NCBI RefSeq assembly: GCF_019511645.1
Contig: NZ_JAEUAX010000006.1
Coordinates: 186,001-250,000, forward strand
Source: Microbacterium ureisolvens
GTDB lineage: Bacteria > Actinomycetota > Actinomycetes > Actinomycetales > Microbacteriaceae
DNA length: 64,000 bases
Reading direction: 5' to 3'
Below are positions 51,695 through 61,974 of this stretch, in pieces; within the stretch, counting starts at the first letter, position 1, and each line of letters begins with the position of its first letter. The notes below the pieces were generated by a model. That model was not told where the DNA came from. It ran no database searches and saw only the letters and a list, made by a program, of their open reading frames with translations. Position numbers and translations under genes: made by a program.

Positions 51695-52780
51695 TCAGGA
51701 TTCGACGCGCACGAGCTCCGCGACACCGATCGACGAGTCGGCCATGCCATAGAACACGAAATGCCGGTCGCCGATCTTCTCGATCGCGGTGGGGAAGACG
51801 ACGTTGCTCATCGTGCCGTGGATCTCCCGGGGAAGCTCGGGCTCGAGAAGCGGCTCGGTCGTGCGCGCGATCACGCGCCGGGGGTCGTCGGGGTCGAGCA
51901 GGATCGCGCCGACGGCATAACGCGATCCGGGTGCGAGCGAGAAGCCCGTGGGGAGCTGACCGGCGACCCCGTGGTGCAGCAGCAGCCACCCCTCGGGCAC
52001 GCGGAGCGGGGGTGGGCCGGCGCCGATCTTGGCGGATTCGAATGCCGCGACCGGACCGGCGACCGGGGCCGAGTCCTCGACGTAGGTGAGTGCGGCGGGG
52101 TCGCGCTTCGCGGCGGCGAGGTCGATGTATCCGATCCAGATCGACGCGCGCACGTCGTCGACGCCGGCGGGCGGGCGCACGCCCTCGCCGGGTCGCAGCC
52201 AGTCGAGGTCCCACATGGGTCGATGCAGCAGCGCGAGCTTCGGCTCGCCGTCCGGGACGGGCACCGCCTGGGGGAAGAAGACGATGTCTTTGTTCGTGTA
52301 CAGATTCAGATCGGTGTCGAGCTCGGGCTGATAGGCGAATAGCAGCGGGCCGAGGCGTTGCCACGAGACGGTGTCGTGCGACACGGCGAGCGCGGGTTTC
52401 GGGCCGAACGGGCCGAACGCGATGTACGACATGACGTGGATGCCCAGCGGTTCGACGAAGGTGATGCGCGGGTCCTCGACCCCCGCGTTGCGACGGCCGT
52501 ACTCCCAGCCCTCGTCGGGTGCGAGCACCACGCCGAGCCGTTCGACGCCGACCGGCACCCCGTCCTCGATGACGACGCGAGCACGGCCGATGCGCGAGAC
52601 GTTCGCCAGGGCGACGATGCGCGGGTACAGGTACAGCTCGCCGTCGCTCCCCCACGCGGTCGCGGGGTTGAGCACGCCTTCCACTTCGAGCGGGTCGCTC
52701 ACGTCTGCGGTCATGAGCGTCCCCACCCGCCGCAGCGCGTAGGGCACCCTCTGCGTGGTGGCGATGTCGGGTTCGGTCAT
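51695..52780 (-). CDS. GH130-family glycoside phosphorylase/hydrolase
   Basis: Protein of 361 residues, five-bladed propeller pattern. The motifs GVLNPATA, GVEDPRITFVE with the catalytic Asp, and later DIVFFP and the HHGV stretch fit GH130. The family phosphorolyses beta-mannosides; some members are hydrolases that lack phosphate-binding Arg/His pairs. Start ATG 52780. No carbohydrate neighbours are present, so the substrate is unknown. Confidence 0.85.
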   Translation of the reverse strand: MTEPDIATTQRVPYALRRVGTLMTADVSDPLEVEGVLNPATAWGSDGELYLYPRIVALANVSRIGRARVVIEDGVPVGVERLGVVLAPDEGWEYGRRNAGVEDPRITFVEPLGIHVMSYIAFGPFGPKPALAVSHDTVSWQRLGPLLFAYQPELDTDLNLYTNKDIVFFPQAVPVPDGEPKLALLHRPMWDLDWLRPGEGVRPPAGVDDVRASIWIGYIDLAAAKRDPAALTYVEDSAPVAGPVAAFESAKIGAGPPPLRVPEGWLLLHHGVAGQLPTGFSLAPGSRYAVGAILLDPDDPRRVIARTTEPLLEPELPREIHGTMSNVVFPTAIEKIGDRHFVFYGMADSSIGVAELVRVES

Positions 52781-52976
52781 TCGGACCCCGTATCGTGTCG
52801 GTCACTGCCCCGTCGTCGGCACAGGATGAACGGATGCCGCGTTCCGCGGCCGCACCGCGGTGAACAACAGGATCGCCCACCCCGCCGCCTTACGCCAGGG
52901 CGACATCCCTCGTGCTCTGCGCGCACGCCGCGCCGCGGCATCCGTTGTCGTTCTCGACTCGGGTCCTGCGCAGCGC

Positions 52977-53303
52977 TCAGAGCGCGGCTGCGGGTCCCAG
53001 TTCGGTCAGGAGCGGGTTCATCGTCGTCCACGTCGTCGGTGCGGCGAGGAACGGAGCGACCCTGCGGTCCAGCTCGGCGAGCCCCGGCGACTCGTTGTGG
53101 CGGTCGAGGTGCGCATGCGAACTCCACTTCTCGATCAGCACGATCGTCCCGTTCTCGGCGTCGTGGATCGCGTACAGGAGGCAACCCTCCTCGCGATGCA
53201 CCTCAGGAAGGTACTCGCGCAGCGCCTCGATGAGTTCGCCCTTGCCCTCCGGCCGCGGAGTGAACACCGTGACGACCACCGCCGCCTCCGTGTTCTCGGC
53301 CAT
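52977..53303 (-). CDS. Antibiotic biosynthesis monooxygenase (ABM) domain protein
   Basis: Protein of 108 residues with the dimeric alpha/beta-barrel pattern VTVFTPRPEGKGELIEALREYLPEVHREEGCLLYAIHDAEN and IEKWSSHAHLDRHNESPGLAEL. Family members act as cofactor-free monooxygenases or stress-response enzymes. It lies 6 bp after the VWA gene stop on the same strand, so it is probably the last gene of that operon. Confidence 0.82.
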   Translation of the reverse strand: MAENTEAAVVVTVFTPRPEGKGELIEALREYLPEVHREEGCLLYAIHDAENGTIVLIEKWSSHAHLDRHNESPGLAELDRRVAPFLAAPTTWTTMNPLLTELGPAAAL

Positions 53304-53309
53304 GCCTCC

Positions 53310-55355
53310 TCACCACCACCATGAGCGCCCGTGCAGCATGTCGCCGAAGTCCTCCGGCGTCCCGCGCCCGGTGTGCCGCGCCCCGAGGTAGCTGTCGACC
53401 ACCGCGCGCCCCAGGTCGTCCAGTTCCGGCGCCACGACCTGTCCGCCCGCGCGACGCGCGAGCGCATCGATGAACCGTGCCAGCCCCGGATCCTCGCCCA
53501 GCCGGAAGAACGTCGTCTGCGCGCCCAGCCGCTGGACGTTGTCGAGCTCGCGCACCGTGACGGCGACCGTCCGCGAGTCCGGCGGGTACGAGAAGAACAC
53601 GCTTCCATCGGGACGCAGGTGCGACGTCGGCTCGCCGTCCGTCACGATCAGCAGCACCGGCTGCGCGGTCGGATTCTTGCGGAAGTGCCGCTGCGCGAGC
53701 AGCAGCGCGTGCTGCAGGTTCGTGCCCTTGTCCCACACGGCGTCCTTCGCGGTGAGCTGCTCGATGTCGATCACCTCGGCGTGGCGCGCGAACGCGATCA
53801 GCTGCAGCTTGTCGCCGCGGAACCGCGTCGAGATCAGGTGGTGCAGCGCCAGCGCCGTGCGCTTCATCGGCACCCAGCGGCCGTCCATCGCCATCGAGAA
53901 CGACGTGTCCACCAGCAGCGCGACGGCGGCCTGCGTGCGCTCCTCGGTCTCGACCACCTCGACATCCCGCGTGTCGAGCCGCACGCCGGCCGACACATCT
54001 CCCCCGTCGAGCACGGTGCGCAGCACCGCATTCGAGACCGTACGCGGGATGTCCCACGGCTCGGTGTCGCCGAACGCCCACTCGCGCGTCGAACCGGTGC
54101 GGTCGCCGGCGGCGCCGACGTTACGCGTCTCGCGACGCCCGGTGCGACCCGACTGGCGCGTCGCGATGTCACGCAGCAGCGCTCGGCCCAGCTGCCGCAT
54201 CGCCCGCGGGGTCAGCCTGAGCTGCCCGTCCGACGCCCGCTGCAGCATCCCGGTATCCCTCAGCTCCTGCTCGAGCTCCTGCAGCGTGCGCGCGCTGACG
54301 GCGGCGTCCTCGCCGATGAGCCGCTCGAGCGCGTCGAGATCGATGTCGTCCATGCGCGCGCCCGGATACATCTGGCCGAGCTGGTCGGTCAGCGAGTCGA
54401 GGTCGGAGAGGTCCTGCATGATGCCGGTCGCCTCGCCGAGCCCCGTCGGCTGATCACCGGAGAAGGATGCCGAACCCGACCAGTCCTCGCCGGGCCGAAG
54501 AGAGCGCAGATTGTCGTCGAGACGCGACAGCGACTGCATGAGGTCGGGCGAGCCGAACGCCTGCTCGGCGAGGCTCATCAGCTCTTCCCGCTGCTCGGGG
54601 GTCATCGAGTTGAGCATCCGCTGGGCCGCGGCGGAGCGCTCGGCGAGGGTGTCGAGCAGCTCGTCGAGGTTCTGCGGATTCTCGGGGAACTGATCGCCGT
54701 GCTTGCGCATGAACTCGTCGAAGTCCTCCTGGGTGTCCTCCCCCATCCGGCGCTTCTCGAGCAGGTCGTTGAGATCGTTGAGCATGTCGCGGATCGCCTG
54801 GCGGTCAGCATCCGTCGCGTTCTCGAGCGCGTTCTTCATGCCGGCGAAGCGCTGATCCAGGAGCTCCCGCCCGAGCAGCTCGCGGATGCGGTCGTAGTCG
54901 GCCCGCGCGGTCGGACTCTGCCACTCGTAGTCGGCGAGATCGTTGATGGCCGCGGCGGTGCTGGCGGGGAGGTTCTCGAGGCGCATCTCGGCGAAGGCCC
55001 GCACGTCGTCGTCGTCGAGGTTCACGTCGCGGACGAGGTGCTTGCGCTCCTCGAGCACGGCGTGGTCGAGCAGCCGGCGGACCTCCTCGAGCGTGCCGTC
55101 GAGGCGATGGCGCTGGGTGAGCTGGGCGCGGCGCTCGCGCACCCGCCGGGCGAGCTCGTCGAGGCCGAGGCGGTTCTGGTCGCCGCGGCGGAGGTACTCG
55201 CGCATCGCGCGCTCGGCGGAGGTTCCCTCCATGACGTCGCGCCCGATCGCCTCGAGCGCCGACTGGATGGGAACCGGAGGCGCGAGGGGATCGCCGCCGG
55301 CGTAACGGCCGTAGCGGGAGGTGTGCGCGGGCGTGCGGTGGAAGGAGCGGGGCAT
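53310..55355 (-). CDS. VWA-domain protein (magnesium-chelatase ChlD/CoxE-like)
   Basis: Protein of 681 residues. The C-terminal third is a von Willebrand A domain with the MIDAS motif DTSFS at about residue 475, a Thr/Asp loop (DKGTN) and VTDGEP. The N-terminal part is a long helical and acidic region with repeated Glu/Arg heptads (DRQAIRDMLNDLNDLLEKRR). It lies 24 bp downstream of the ChlI-like ATPase. The pair resembles MoxR-VWA chaperone systems that insert or activate metal cofactors. Confidence 0.87.
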   Translation of the reverse strand: MPRSFHRTPAHTSRYGRYAGGDPLAPPVPIQSALEAIGRDVMEGTSAERAMREYLRRGDQNRLGLDELARRVRERRAQLTQRHRLDGTLEEVRRLLDHAVLEERKHLVRDVNLDDDDVRAFAEMRLENLPASTAAAINDLADYEWQSPTARADYDRIRELLGRELLDQRFAGMKNALENATDADRQAIRDMLNDLNDLLEKRRMGEDTQEDFDEFMRKHGDQFPENPQNLDELLDTLAERSAAAQRMLNSMTPEQREELMSLAEQAFGSPDLMQSLSRLDDNLRSLRPGEDWSGSASFSGDQPTGLGEATGIMQDLSDLDSLTDQLGQMYPGARMDDIDLDALERLIGEDAAVSARTLQELEQELRDTGMLQRASDGQLRLTPRAMRQLGRALLRDIATRQSGRTGRRETRNVGAAGDRTGSTREWAFGDTEPWDIPRTVSNAVLRTVLDGGDVSAGVRLDTRDVEVVETEERTQAAVALLVDTSFSMAMDGRWVPMKRTALALHHLISTRFRGDKLQLIAFARHAEVIDIEQLTAKDAVWDKGTNLQHALLLAQRHFRKNPTAQPVLLIVTDGEPTSHLRPDGSVFFSYPPDSRTVAVTVRELDNVQRLGAQTTFFRLGEDPGLARFIDALARRAGGQVVAPELDDLGRAVVDSYLGARHTGRGTPEDFGDMLHGRSWWW

Positions 55356-55379
55356 TACAGGATGCCTCCCCCCGACGTG

Positions 55380-56768
55380 TCAGCCATAGACAGTCTCACC
55401 GCCCGCGCTGTCTTTGCCGATCTTCTTCTCGAGGTACAGCGACTCCAGGAGCAGCTCCAACGCCCCCGCGCGCTCTCCCGGCGTCACGGCCTCGAGCCGC
55501 TCGGCCACCTGGTCGTACAGGTCCGACTCGCCGAGCACCGGCATCGCGGCCAGCACCTCGGCCGCGGGCACCTGCTCCCCCGTCATCACGGTCGCACCCG
55601 TGTGCAGCGCGTCCGCGAGGGCCCGCGAATCCAGTCCGCGCAGATGCGCCCGAGCGGTATCCGCCACCGCGGTCCGCAAGAGATGCTCGAGGATCGCTCG
55701 CTCGCGGCCCTCCTCCCCCGTCTCGAACTCGATCTTGCCGCCGAGCACATCGACGGCGGTCTCGAGATCCACCGGACGAGCCACCGCCACCGCCTCATGC
55801 TGGCGCGTCGCGCGGTGCAGGGCCGCCGCGGCGATCGTCTCGGCGCCCGCGATGGCGAACCTGGCGGATACGCCCGCGCGCTGGTCCACAGCATCCGATT
55901 CCCGAAGATTCCGCGTGAAGCGCGCGAGGATCTCCAGGAGGTGCGAAGGCACCTCGGCGACGAGGTCGGCCTCCTGGCGGATGACCGCGATCTCCTCGTC
56001 GATCGTCTGGGGGTAGTGCGTGCGGATCTCGGCGCCGAAGCGGTCCTGCAGCGGCGTGATGATGCGGCCGCGGTTCGTGTAGTCCTCGGGGTTCGCGGTG
56101 GCGACGACGAGCACGTCGAGGTCGAGGCGCAGCACATAGCCGCGGATCTGGATGTCGCGTTCCTCCATGACGTTCAGCAGCGACACCTGGATGCGCTCGG
56201 CGAGATCGGGCAGCTCGTTGATCGCGACGATGCCACCGTTGCTGCGAGGAACGAGCCCGTAGTGGATGGTCTCCGGATCCCCGAGCGAGCGGCCCTCGGC
56301 GACCTTGATGGGGTCGACGTCGCCGATGAGATCGGCCACCGAGGTGTCGGGGGTGGCCAGCTTCTCGGCGTACCGCTCGCTGCGGTGGCGCCACTTCACG
56401 GGCAGGTCGTCGCCGAGCTCGCCGGCGCGGCGGATGGATGCCGGGGCGATGGGGTGGAACGGATGCTCGCCGAGTTCCGACCCCTCGATGACCGGGCTGT
56501 ACTCGTCGAGGAGCCCGTTGAGGCTGCGGAGCAGGCGGGTCTTGCCTTGGCCCCGCTCGCCGAGGAGCACGATGTCGTGGCCCGCGAGGATCGCGCGCTC
56601 CAGCTGCGGGATGACAGTGGTGTCGAAGCCGTGGATGCCCGGCCACGGATCGTCGCCGTTCGCGAGCGCGGCGAGGAGGTTCTCGCGCATCTCGATGCGG
56701 ACCGGGCGGTACGTGTGACCCGACGCGCGCAGCTGGCCGGCCGTGGTGATCGCGGGTGAAGGCGTCAT
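55380..56768 (-). CDS. AAA+ ATPase, magnesium-chelatase ChlI/MoxR-like
   Basis: Protein of 462 residues. Walker A GERGQGKT at 70-77 and the following Arg, then a sensor region VVATANPEDYTNRGRIITPL and the RFGAEIRTHYP stretch are typical of ChlI. About 90 additional C-terminal residues are helical. The expected partner is the VWA protein downstream. No chlorophyll or cobalamin genes are nearby, so the true target is unknown. Confidence 0.88.
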   Translation of the reverse strand: MTPSPAITTAGQLRASGHTYRPVRIEMRENLLAALANGDDPWPGIHGFDTTVIPQLERAILAGHDIVLLGERGQGKTRLLRSLNGLLDEYSPVIEGSELGEHPFHPIAPASIRRAGELGDDLPVKWRHRSERYAEKLATPDTSVADLIGDVDPIKVAEGRSLGDPETIHYGLVPRSNGGIVAINELPDLAERIQVSLLNVMEERDIQIRGYVLRLDLDVLVVATANPEDYTNRGRIITPLQDRFGAEIRTHYPQTIDEEIAVIRQEADLVAEVPSHLLEILARFTRNLRESDAVDQRAGVSARFAIAGAETIAAAALHRATRQHEAVAVARPVDLETAVDVLGGKIEFETGEEGRERAILEHLLRTAVADTARAHLRGLDSRALADALHTGATVMTGEQVPAAEVLAAMPVLGESDLYDQVAERLEAVTPGERAGALELLLESLYLEKKIGKDSAGGETVYG

Positions 56769-56870
56769 GTCGGCACGCTACGCCTGGTGCGCGGGGGTGT
56801 GGGCCGGATCGGAGGATTTGCTCAGCGTCGGTGGCGTATTCATCTGAGCAGCTCGTGCACTCCTGGGAAG

Positions 56871-56902
56871 GGGCCGGCCCGCACGGGAGCGTGAGCCGGC
56901 CC
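56871..56902 (-). terminator. Hairpin after the membrane-protein gene
   Basis: GGGCCGGC (56871-56878) and GCCGGCCC (56895-56902), 8 bp with a 16-nt loop, start 13 bp beyond the stop of the gene at 56915. Confidence 0.6.
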
Positions 56903-56914
56903 GGAGGGAGACCG

Positions 56915-57676
56915 TCAGTCGTCGCTGTCGGCCGCCGTCGCGACCACGGCGAAGTCGGCGTCGAGGTCGATCTCGACGAACTCGCCCGCGCCGGTCAAGA
57001 CGGTGACGTCCCACGGGGACGTGGTGTCGTCGTCGGCCTCGATCTCGACGATGCGACCGTCGGTCTCGGCAAGCGCGGCGTCCACGATCGCGGCGATCGA
57101 CGCGGCGTCGAGGACGTACTGCGGGGCGCCGTCGTCGGCGGCGGACTCCGTGGAGACGACGGATGCCTCGCCGGCGGCGTCGACGCGCACCTCGGTCTCG
57201 GCGCCGTCCTCGGCCTCGAGGGTCACCTCGGCGCCGCCATCCCGCTTCAGGTCGATCGACGTGGGCTCGCCGTCACCCGCGGCGGACGCGGCGTCGATCA
57301 TCGCGACGAGGTCGTCGGCGGAGTCGGTGCCGAGGTTCGACACGTCGCCGGCGGCGCTGTCGTCGCCGGCGCCCTCGTCGTCGCTCGAACCGTCGTCGTC
57401 GCTCGACCCGTCGTCGTCGCGGTCATCCGAGACCGACGATGCGTCTTCATCGGCCGCGTCGGCGATCTCGGCGCCGAGGGCGATGCCGCCGCCGGCGAGG
57501 AGCGCCGCGGCGAGCACCGCGCCGCCACCGATCAACCAGCCGCGGGTGCGGCTGCGCTTCGGGGCCGGAGCGGACGAGGGGGCGGTAGCGGGCGTCGCCG
57601 CCACCGCCTCGGTCTGAGCGAGGTCGGCGGGCTGAGCGGCGGGGGAGGTCTCGGGGGTGCTGTTCTTGTCATCCAT
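56915..57676 (-). CDS. Membrane-anchored, Asp/Ser-rich protein with PepSY-like segments
   Basis: Protein of 253 residues. A 45-residue cytosolic Pro/Ala-rich start is followed by one transmembrane helix (about 47-68), then an acidic Asp/Ser-rich linker (SSDDDGSSDDEG) and two beta-alpha repeats (IDLKRDGGAEVTLEAEDG; then IDAALAETDGRIVEIEADD). The repeats resemble PepSY domains, which modulate proteases. It lies upstream of the sensor kinase stop on the same strand and is likely a target or neighbour of that system. Confidence 0.65.
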   Translation of the reverse strand: MDDKNSTPETSPAAQPADLAQTEAVAATPATAPSSAPAPKRSRTRGWLIGGGAVLAAALLAGGGIALGAEIADAADEDASSVSDDRDDDGSSDDDGSSDDEGAGDDSAAGDVSNLGTDSADDLVAMIDAASAAGDGEPTSIDLKRDGGAEVTLEAEDGAETEVRVDAAGEASVVSTESAADDGAPQYVLDAASIAAIVDAALAETDGRIVEIEADDDTTSPWDVTVLTGAGEFVEIDLDADFAVVATAADSDD

Positions 57677-57732
57677 GCTTCGATGGTGCCGAGCGGTCGC
57701 TGAAGCAGGCCTGAAGCATCCTGAAGCGGCCT

Positions 57733-59028
57733 TCAGACTGCCGCGGGGAGTGCGACGACGAACCGTGCGCCTCCGAGCGGCGAGTCCTCGACACGCACGC
57801 TGCCGCCCTCGGCCTCCGCGATCGCGCGGACGATCGCCAGTCCCAGGCCGCTGCCGCCGGCGTCGCGCGCCCGGGCCTCGTCGAGCCGCACGAAGCGCTC
57901 GAAGATGCGCTCACGCTCCCCCGGCGGAACGCCCGCCCCGTCGTCATCGACGGTCAGCAGCACCTGGCCGTCGCGCTCCGCCACGCCGAACGCGACGGCG
58001 CTGCGCGCATGGCGGGCGGCGTTGTCGGCGAGGTTGCGCACCAGCTGGCCGAGCAGGCGGACATCGCCGCGCACCCGCGCCGCGTGGACGCCCGATGCGT
58101 CGACGGCCGCACCCCCGGCGCGGAGCCGTTTCGCCTCGGCCAGAGCAAGGTCGTCCACATCGACGTCGTCCCGCTGCAGCACCGCCCGCTCGTCGAGCCG
58201 GGTGAGGAGCAGCAGCGCGTCGACGAGCTCCTGCATCCGAAGGCCCTCGTCGTGGACGACCTCGGCGAGGTCGTCCACCGAGGTCGCCTCGGGGTGCAGC
58301 TGTGCCAGCTCGGCGTGCTGGCGGATGGTCGCCAGGGGCGAGCGCAGCTCGTGGGATGCATCGGACACGAACCGGCGCTGCGCGGTGGCGGCAGCATCCA
58401 ACCGGTCCAGCATGCGATTCATCGTTCCCGCGAGCGCGGCGATCTCATCGCCCGACGGCGGCACCGCCAGCCGCCGGTCGAGGCGGTCGGCCGTGATGTC
58501 GTCGACCTCGGCGCGGATGCGCGCGACCGGCCGGAGCGCCCGCCCGACAACCCACCACGTGATGCCGGCGACGAGTGCGGTGACGACGATCACGGCGACC
58601 GCCAGCAGCACCGCCACCGTCGTGAGCGTCTGCTGGTCGTCCTCGACCGGTACGGCGAGGACCAGGGTGCCGTCGTCGAGATCTTCCCGCACGACGAGCA
58701 TCGGCTCGTCGTCGTAGGCAACGGTTCCCTCGGTGTTGGGCAGGTCGCCGCCCTCGGCCTCCTCGGAGGCGGCGACGACGCGTCCGTCGTCGTCGAGCAC
58801 CTGCACGATGTCGTCGTCGAGCTCGGCCACCACCGAGGGGCCCTCAGCGTCGATGCGGGAGGCCAGCTGCTCGGCGCGCGTCTCGGCCGCGCGGACGGCG
58901 GCGTCGTGGATGCTCAGCGACAGGATTGCGTAGAACGCCAGCGCCCCGACCACGAGCGCCGCGGCCACGACGAGCGTCGCGGCGGCGGTGATGCGCGTGC
59001 GCAGCGAGCTGCGCCGCGGCTCAGCCAC
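57733..59028 (-). CDS. Two-component sensor histidine kinase
   Basis: Protein of 431 residues from GTG 59028, which overlaps the regulator stop by 8 nt; GTG 59055 is an alternative. Two membrane segments enclose an acidic sensor loop of about 95 residues. HAMP follows the second, then the dimerisation/phosphorylation helix SHELRSPLA with H226, the N box NLADNAARH, and G boxes DDGAGVP and GSGLGLAIV. It autophosphorylates and passes phosphate to the regulator in the same operon. Confidence 0.92.
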   Translation of the reverse strand: MAEPRRSSLRTRITAAATLVVAAALVVGALAFYAILSLSIHDAAVRAAETRAEQLASRIDAEGPSVVAELDDDIVQVLDDDGRVVAASEEAEGGDLPNTEGTVAYDDEPMLVVREDLDDGTLVLAVPVEDDQQTLTTVAVLLAVAVIVVTALVAGITWWVVGRALRPVARIRAEVDDITADRLDRRLAVPPSGDEIAALAGTMNRMLDRLDAAATAQRRFVSDASHELRSPLATIRQHAELAQLHPEATSVDDLAEVVHDEGLRMQELVDALLLLTRLDERAVLQRDDVDVDDLALAEAKRLRAGGAAVDASGVHAARVRGDVRLLGQLVRNLADNAARHARSAVAFGVAERDGQVLLTVDDDGAGVPPGERERIFERFVRLDEARARDAGGSGLGLAIVRAIAEAEGGSVRVEDSPLGGARFVVALPAAV

Positions 59029-59698
59029 CGTCGGCCGCCAGTCGGTAGCCGGCACCGCGGATGGTCTCGATCGCCTCTCGCCCGAAGGGCCGGTCGACCT
59101 TGCGCCGCAGGTGCCCGACGTACACCTCGACGATGTTCGGGTCGCCCTCGAAGTCGTCGTTCCACACGCCGGCGATGAGATCGCGCTTGGAGAGCACCTG
59201 CCCGCGGTGGCGGATGAGGTGCTCGAGCACGGAGAACTCCCGCGATGTGAGGTCGATCTCGGCCTCCCCGCGCCAGACCTTTCGCGCTCCCGGGTCGAGC
59301 CGGAGGTCTCCCGCTTCGAGCACCGTCGGCCGCTCGATTCCGCCCCGGCGGATCAGCGCACGCAGCCGTGCGACGAGCACGGCGAACGAGAACGGCTTGG
59401 TGACGTAGTCGTCGGCGCCGGTCTCGAGCGCCTCGACCTGATCCCACTCGCCGTCCTTCGCCGTGAGCATGAGCACCGGTGTCCAGTTCTCCTCCGCGCG
59501 CAGCGCCTCGCAGACCTTCCAGCCGCTCATGCCCGGCATCATGAGGTCGAGCACGATGGCGTCGTACGTCGTCTCGCGTGCCCGCCACAGCCCGTCCACG
59601 CCGTTGTGCGCGACATCCACCCCGAAGCCCTCGGCCTCGAGTCCGCGACGGATGCCGTCGGCCAGGCGCACCTCGTCATCCACCACCAGAATCCGCAT
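59021..59698 (-). CDS. OmpR-family response regulator
   Basis: Protein of 225 residues from ATG 59698. Receiver domain: VVDDE with D7/D8, phosphorylatable D51 in IVLDLMMPG, and K in VTKPF (about residue 101). The C-terminal winged helix contains EIDLTSREFSVLEHLIRHRG and VYVGHLRRKVD. It is cotranscribed with and precedes the histidine kinase, and may control the membrane protein gene downstream. Confidence 0.93.
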   Translation of the reverse strand: MRILVVDDEVRLADGIRRGLEAEGFGVDVAHNGVDGLWRARETTYDAIVLDLMMPGMSGWKVCEALRAEENWTPVLMLTAKDGEWDQVEALETGADDYVTKPFSFAVLVARLRALIRRGGIERPTVLEAGDLRLDPGARKVWRGEAEIDLTSREFSVLEHLIRHRGQVLSKRDLIAGVWNDDFEGDPNIVEVYVGHLRRKVDRPFGREAIETIRGAGYRLAADGG

Positions 59699-59774
59699 CC
59701 GCTCCAGTCTGGCCCGCTGCGGCTGAATCCACCCTGAAGCGCGCGCTGCGGCAGCGGTGCGCGAGACTGGGCAG

Positions 59775-60635
<861 letters not shown>

Positions 60636-60844
60636 CCGCCGGTCCTCTTGCGAGGGCCGCCTGCCGGGAGTCGCTGTGAGGTGGTCGCTGCTGTCCGAGA
60701 TCGGCGACCCCGTCGCGGTCACGATGGGGAGCGCCCCGCGGTGATCGGGGCGGTGTGACGGAATGCCATCGACCGATCCGAAGTCACCGGTCATGCGAGC
60801 CGCGTTCGGGGTGGCGCCCCCGCACCGCCCCCGGAACCGCGTGG

Positions 60845-61873
60845 TCAGTGGTTGTCGCCGGTGACGTCGATGAGCACCTTTCCGACGGCATTCTGCTCGA
60901 CGGCGTCGTGGGCTGCGGCGGTCTCCTCCAGCGGGAACCACGTGAGCGGAAGCCCTGCTTCCTCGCCGACCGGGAGGGCACCGGCGCGGAGCGCCCCGGT
61001 GATGTCTTCGGCGGCCGCACTCAGCGCGGCCTCGCCCACCGTGTACAGAAGAAGGCCCTGAACGCGCACGTTCTTCGCGAACGTGGGCCGCACCGGCAGC
61101 AACGCCTGCTCACCGCCGTTGTCGGCGTAGTACGCGATCGAACCGTGGTTGGCGATGACCTGCCCGTCGAGACCGGCGTTCTGGGCGAGGGACACCTCGA
61201 CGATCTGATCGACGCCCTGGGGAGCGAGCACGCTGATCTGCTCGGCGGCGTCGCCGCTTCGATAGTTGACCACGTGGTGCGCTCCCGCGGCGAGCGCGAG
61301 GGCTGCCTTCGCGTGGCTGGAGATGGTGGCGATCACCGTGGCGCCCGCCCACACGGCGAGCTGGATCGCCGCATGCCCGACGGCCCCGGCTCCGCCCGCG
61401 ACGAGCACGACCCGGTCATCGAGCGCCCCCGGGGACAGTCGTGCCGGCCCGAGCTCATGAACGGTGAGCGCCCGGTGTGCCGTCATGGCGGGAACGCCGA
61501 GGCTCGCCGCGACGTCGAAACCGATCCCGCCGGGAAGCTTCACCGCTCGCGCGGCGGGCACCACCGTGTACTCCTGCGCGGTTCCGGTCGGACGCTGGTG
61601 CTGGGCGAGATAGAGCCACACGCGGTCACCGGCCACGAGCTCCGTCACACCATCGCCGACCGCGTCGACCACGCCCGCGCCGTCCTGATTCGGCACGATC
61701 TCATCGAACGCCAGGCGTGCGCCGCCTCCCGCGCGCGCCTTCCAGTCCGTCGGGTTGACGCCCGAGACGGCGACCTTCACCCGCACCTCCCCCGGGCCGG
61801 GCTGCGCGGGCTCGCGCTGCGCGAGCGAGAGGACGGACGACGTTCCACTGCGGGAGTACACGATCGATCGCAT
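60845..61873 (-). CDS. Zinc-free alcohol dehydrogenase / quinone oxidoreductase
   Basis: Protein of 342 residues from ATG 61873. MDR family, with the N-terminal GroES-like domain (QPGPGEVRVKVAVSGVNPTDWK) and Rossmann motif VLVAGGAGAVGHAAIQLA. The pattern SGVNPTDWK without zinc ligands fits NADPH:quinone reductase. The substrate is a quinone or an alpha,beta-unsaturated ketone. It is a single gene; an in-frame ATG at about 61905 is an alternative start. Confidence 0.88.
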   Translation of the reverse strand: MRSIVYSRSGTSSVLSLAQREPAQPGPGEVRVKVAVSGVNPTDWKARAGGGARLAFDEIVPNQDGAGVVDAVGDGVTELVAGDRVWLYLAQHQRPTGTAQEYTVVPAARAVKLPGGIGFDVAASLGVPAMTAHRALTVHELGPARLSPGALDDRVVLVAGGAGAVGHAAIQLAVWAGATVIATISSHAKAALALAAGAHHVVNYRSGDAAEQISVLAPQGVDQIVEVSLAQNAGLDGQVIANHGSIAYYADNGGEQALLPVRPTFAKNVRVQGLLLYTVGEAALSAAAEDITGALRAGALPVGEEAGLPLTWFPLEETAAAHDAVEQNAVGKVLIDVTGDNH

Positions 61874-61974
61874 GCGAAAGGCCAACGCACGCGGGGCGAC
61901 GTGCATTTCCCGCGAACGGGGCGGCACGGCCGCCGCCCGGTCGCGAGGAGAGGCCCAGACGAACGGATCCCGCG

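Noticed and set aside
53331..56759. A 1142-codon plus-strand open frame
   Set aside because: Antisense to the well-supported VWA and ChlI-like genes; high GC keeps the opposite frame open.
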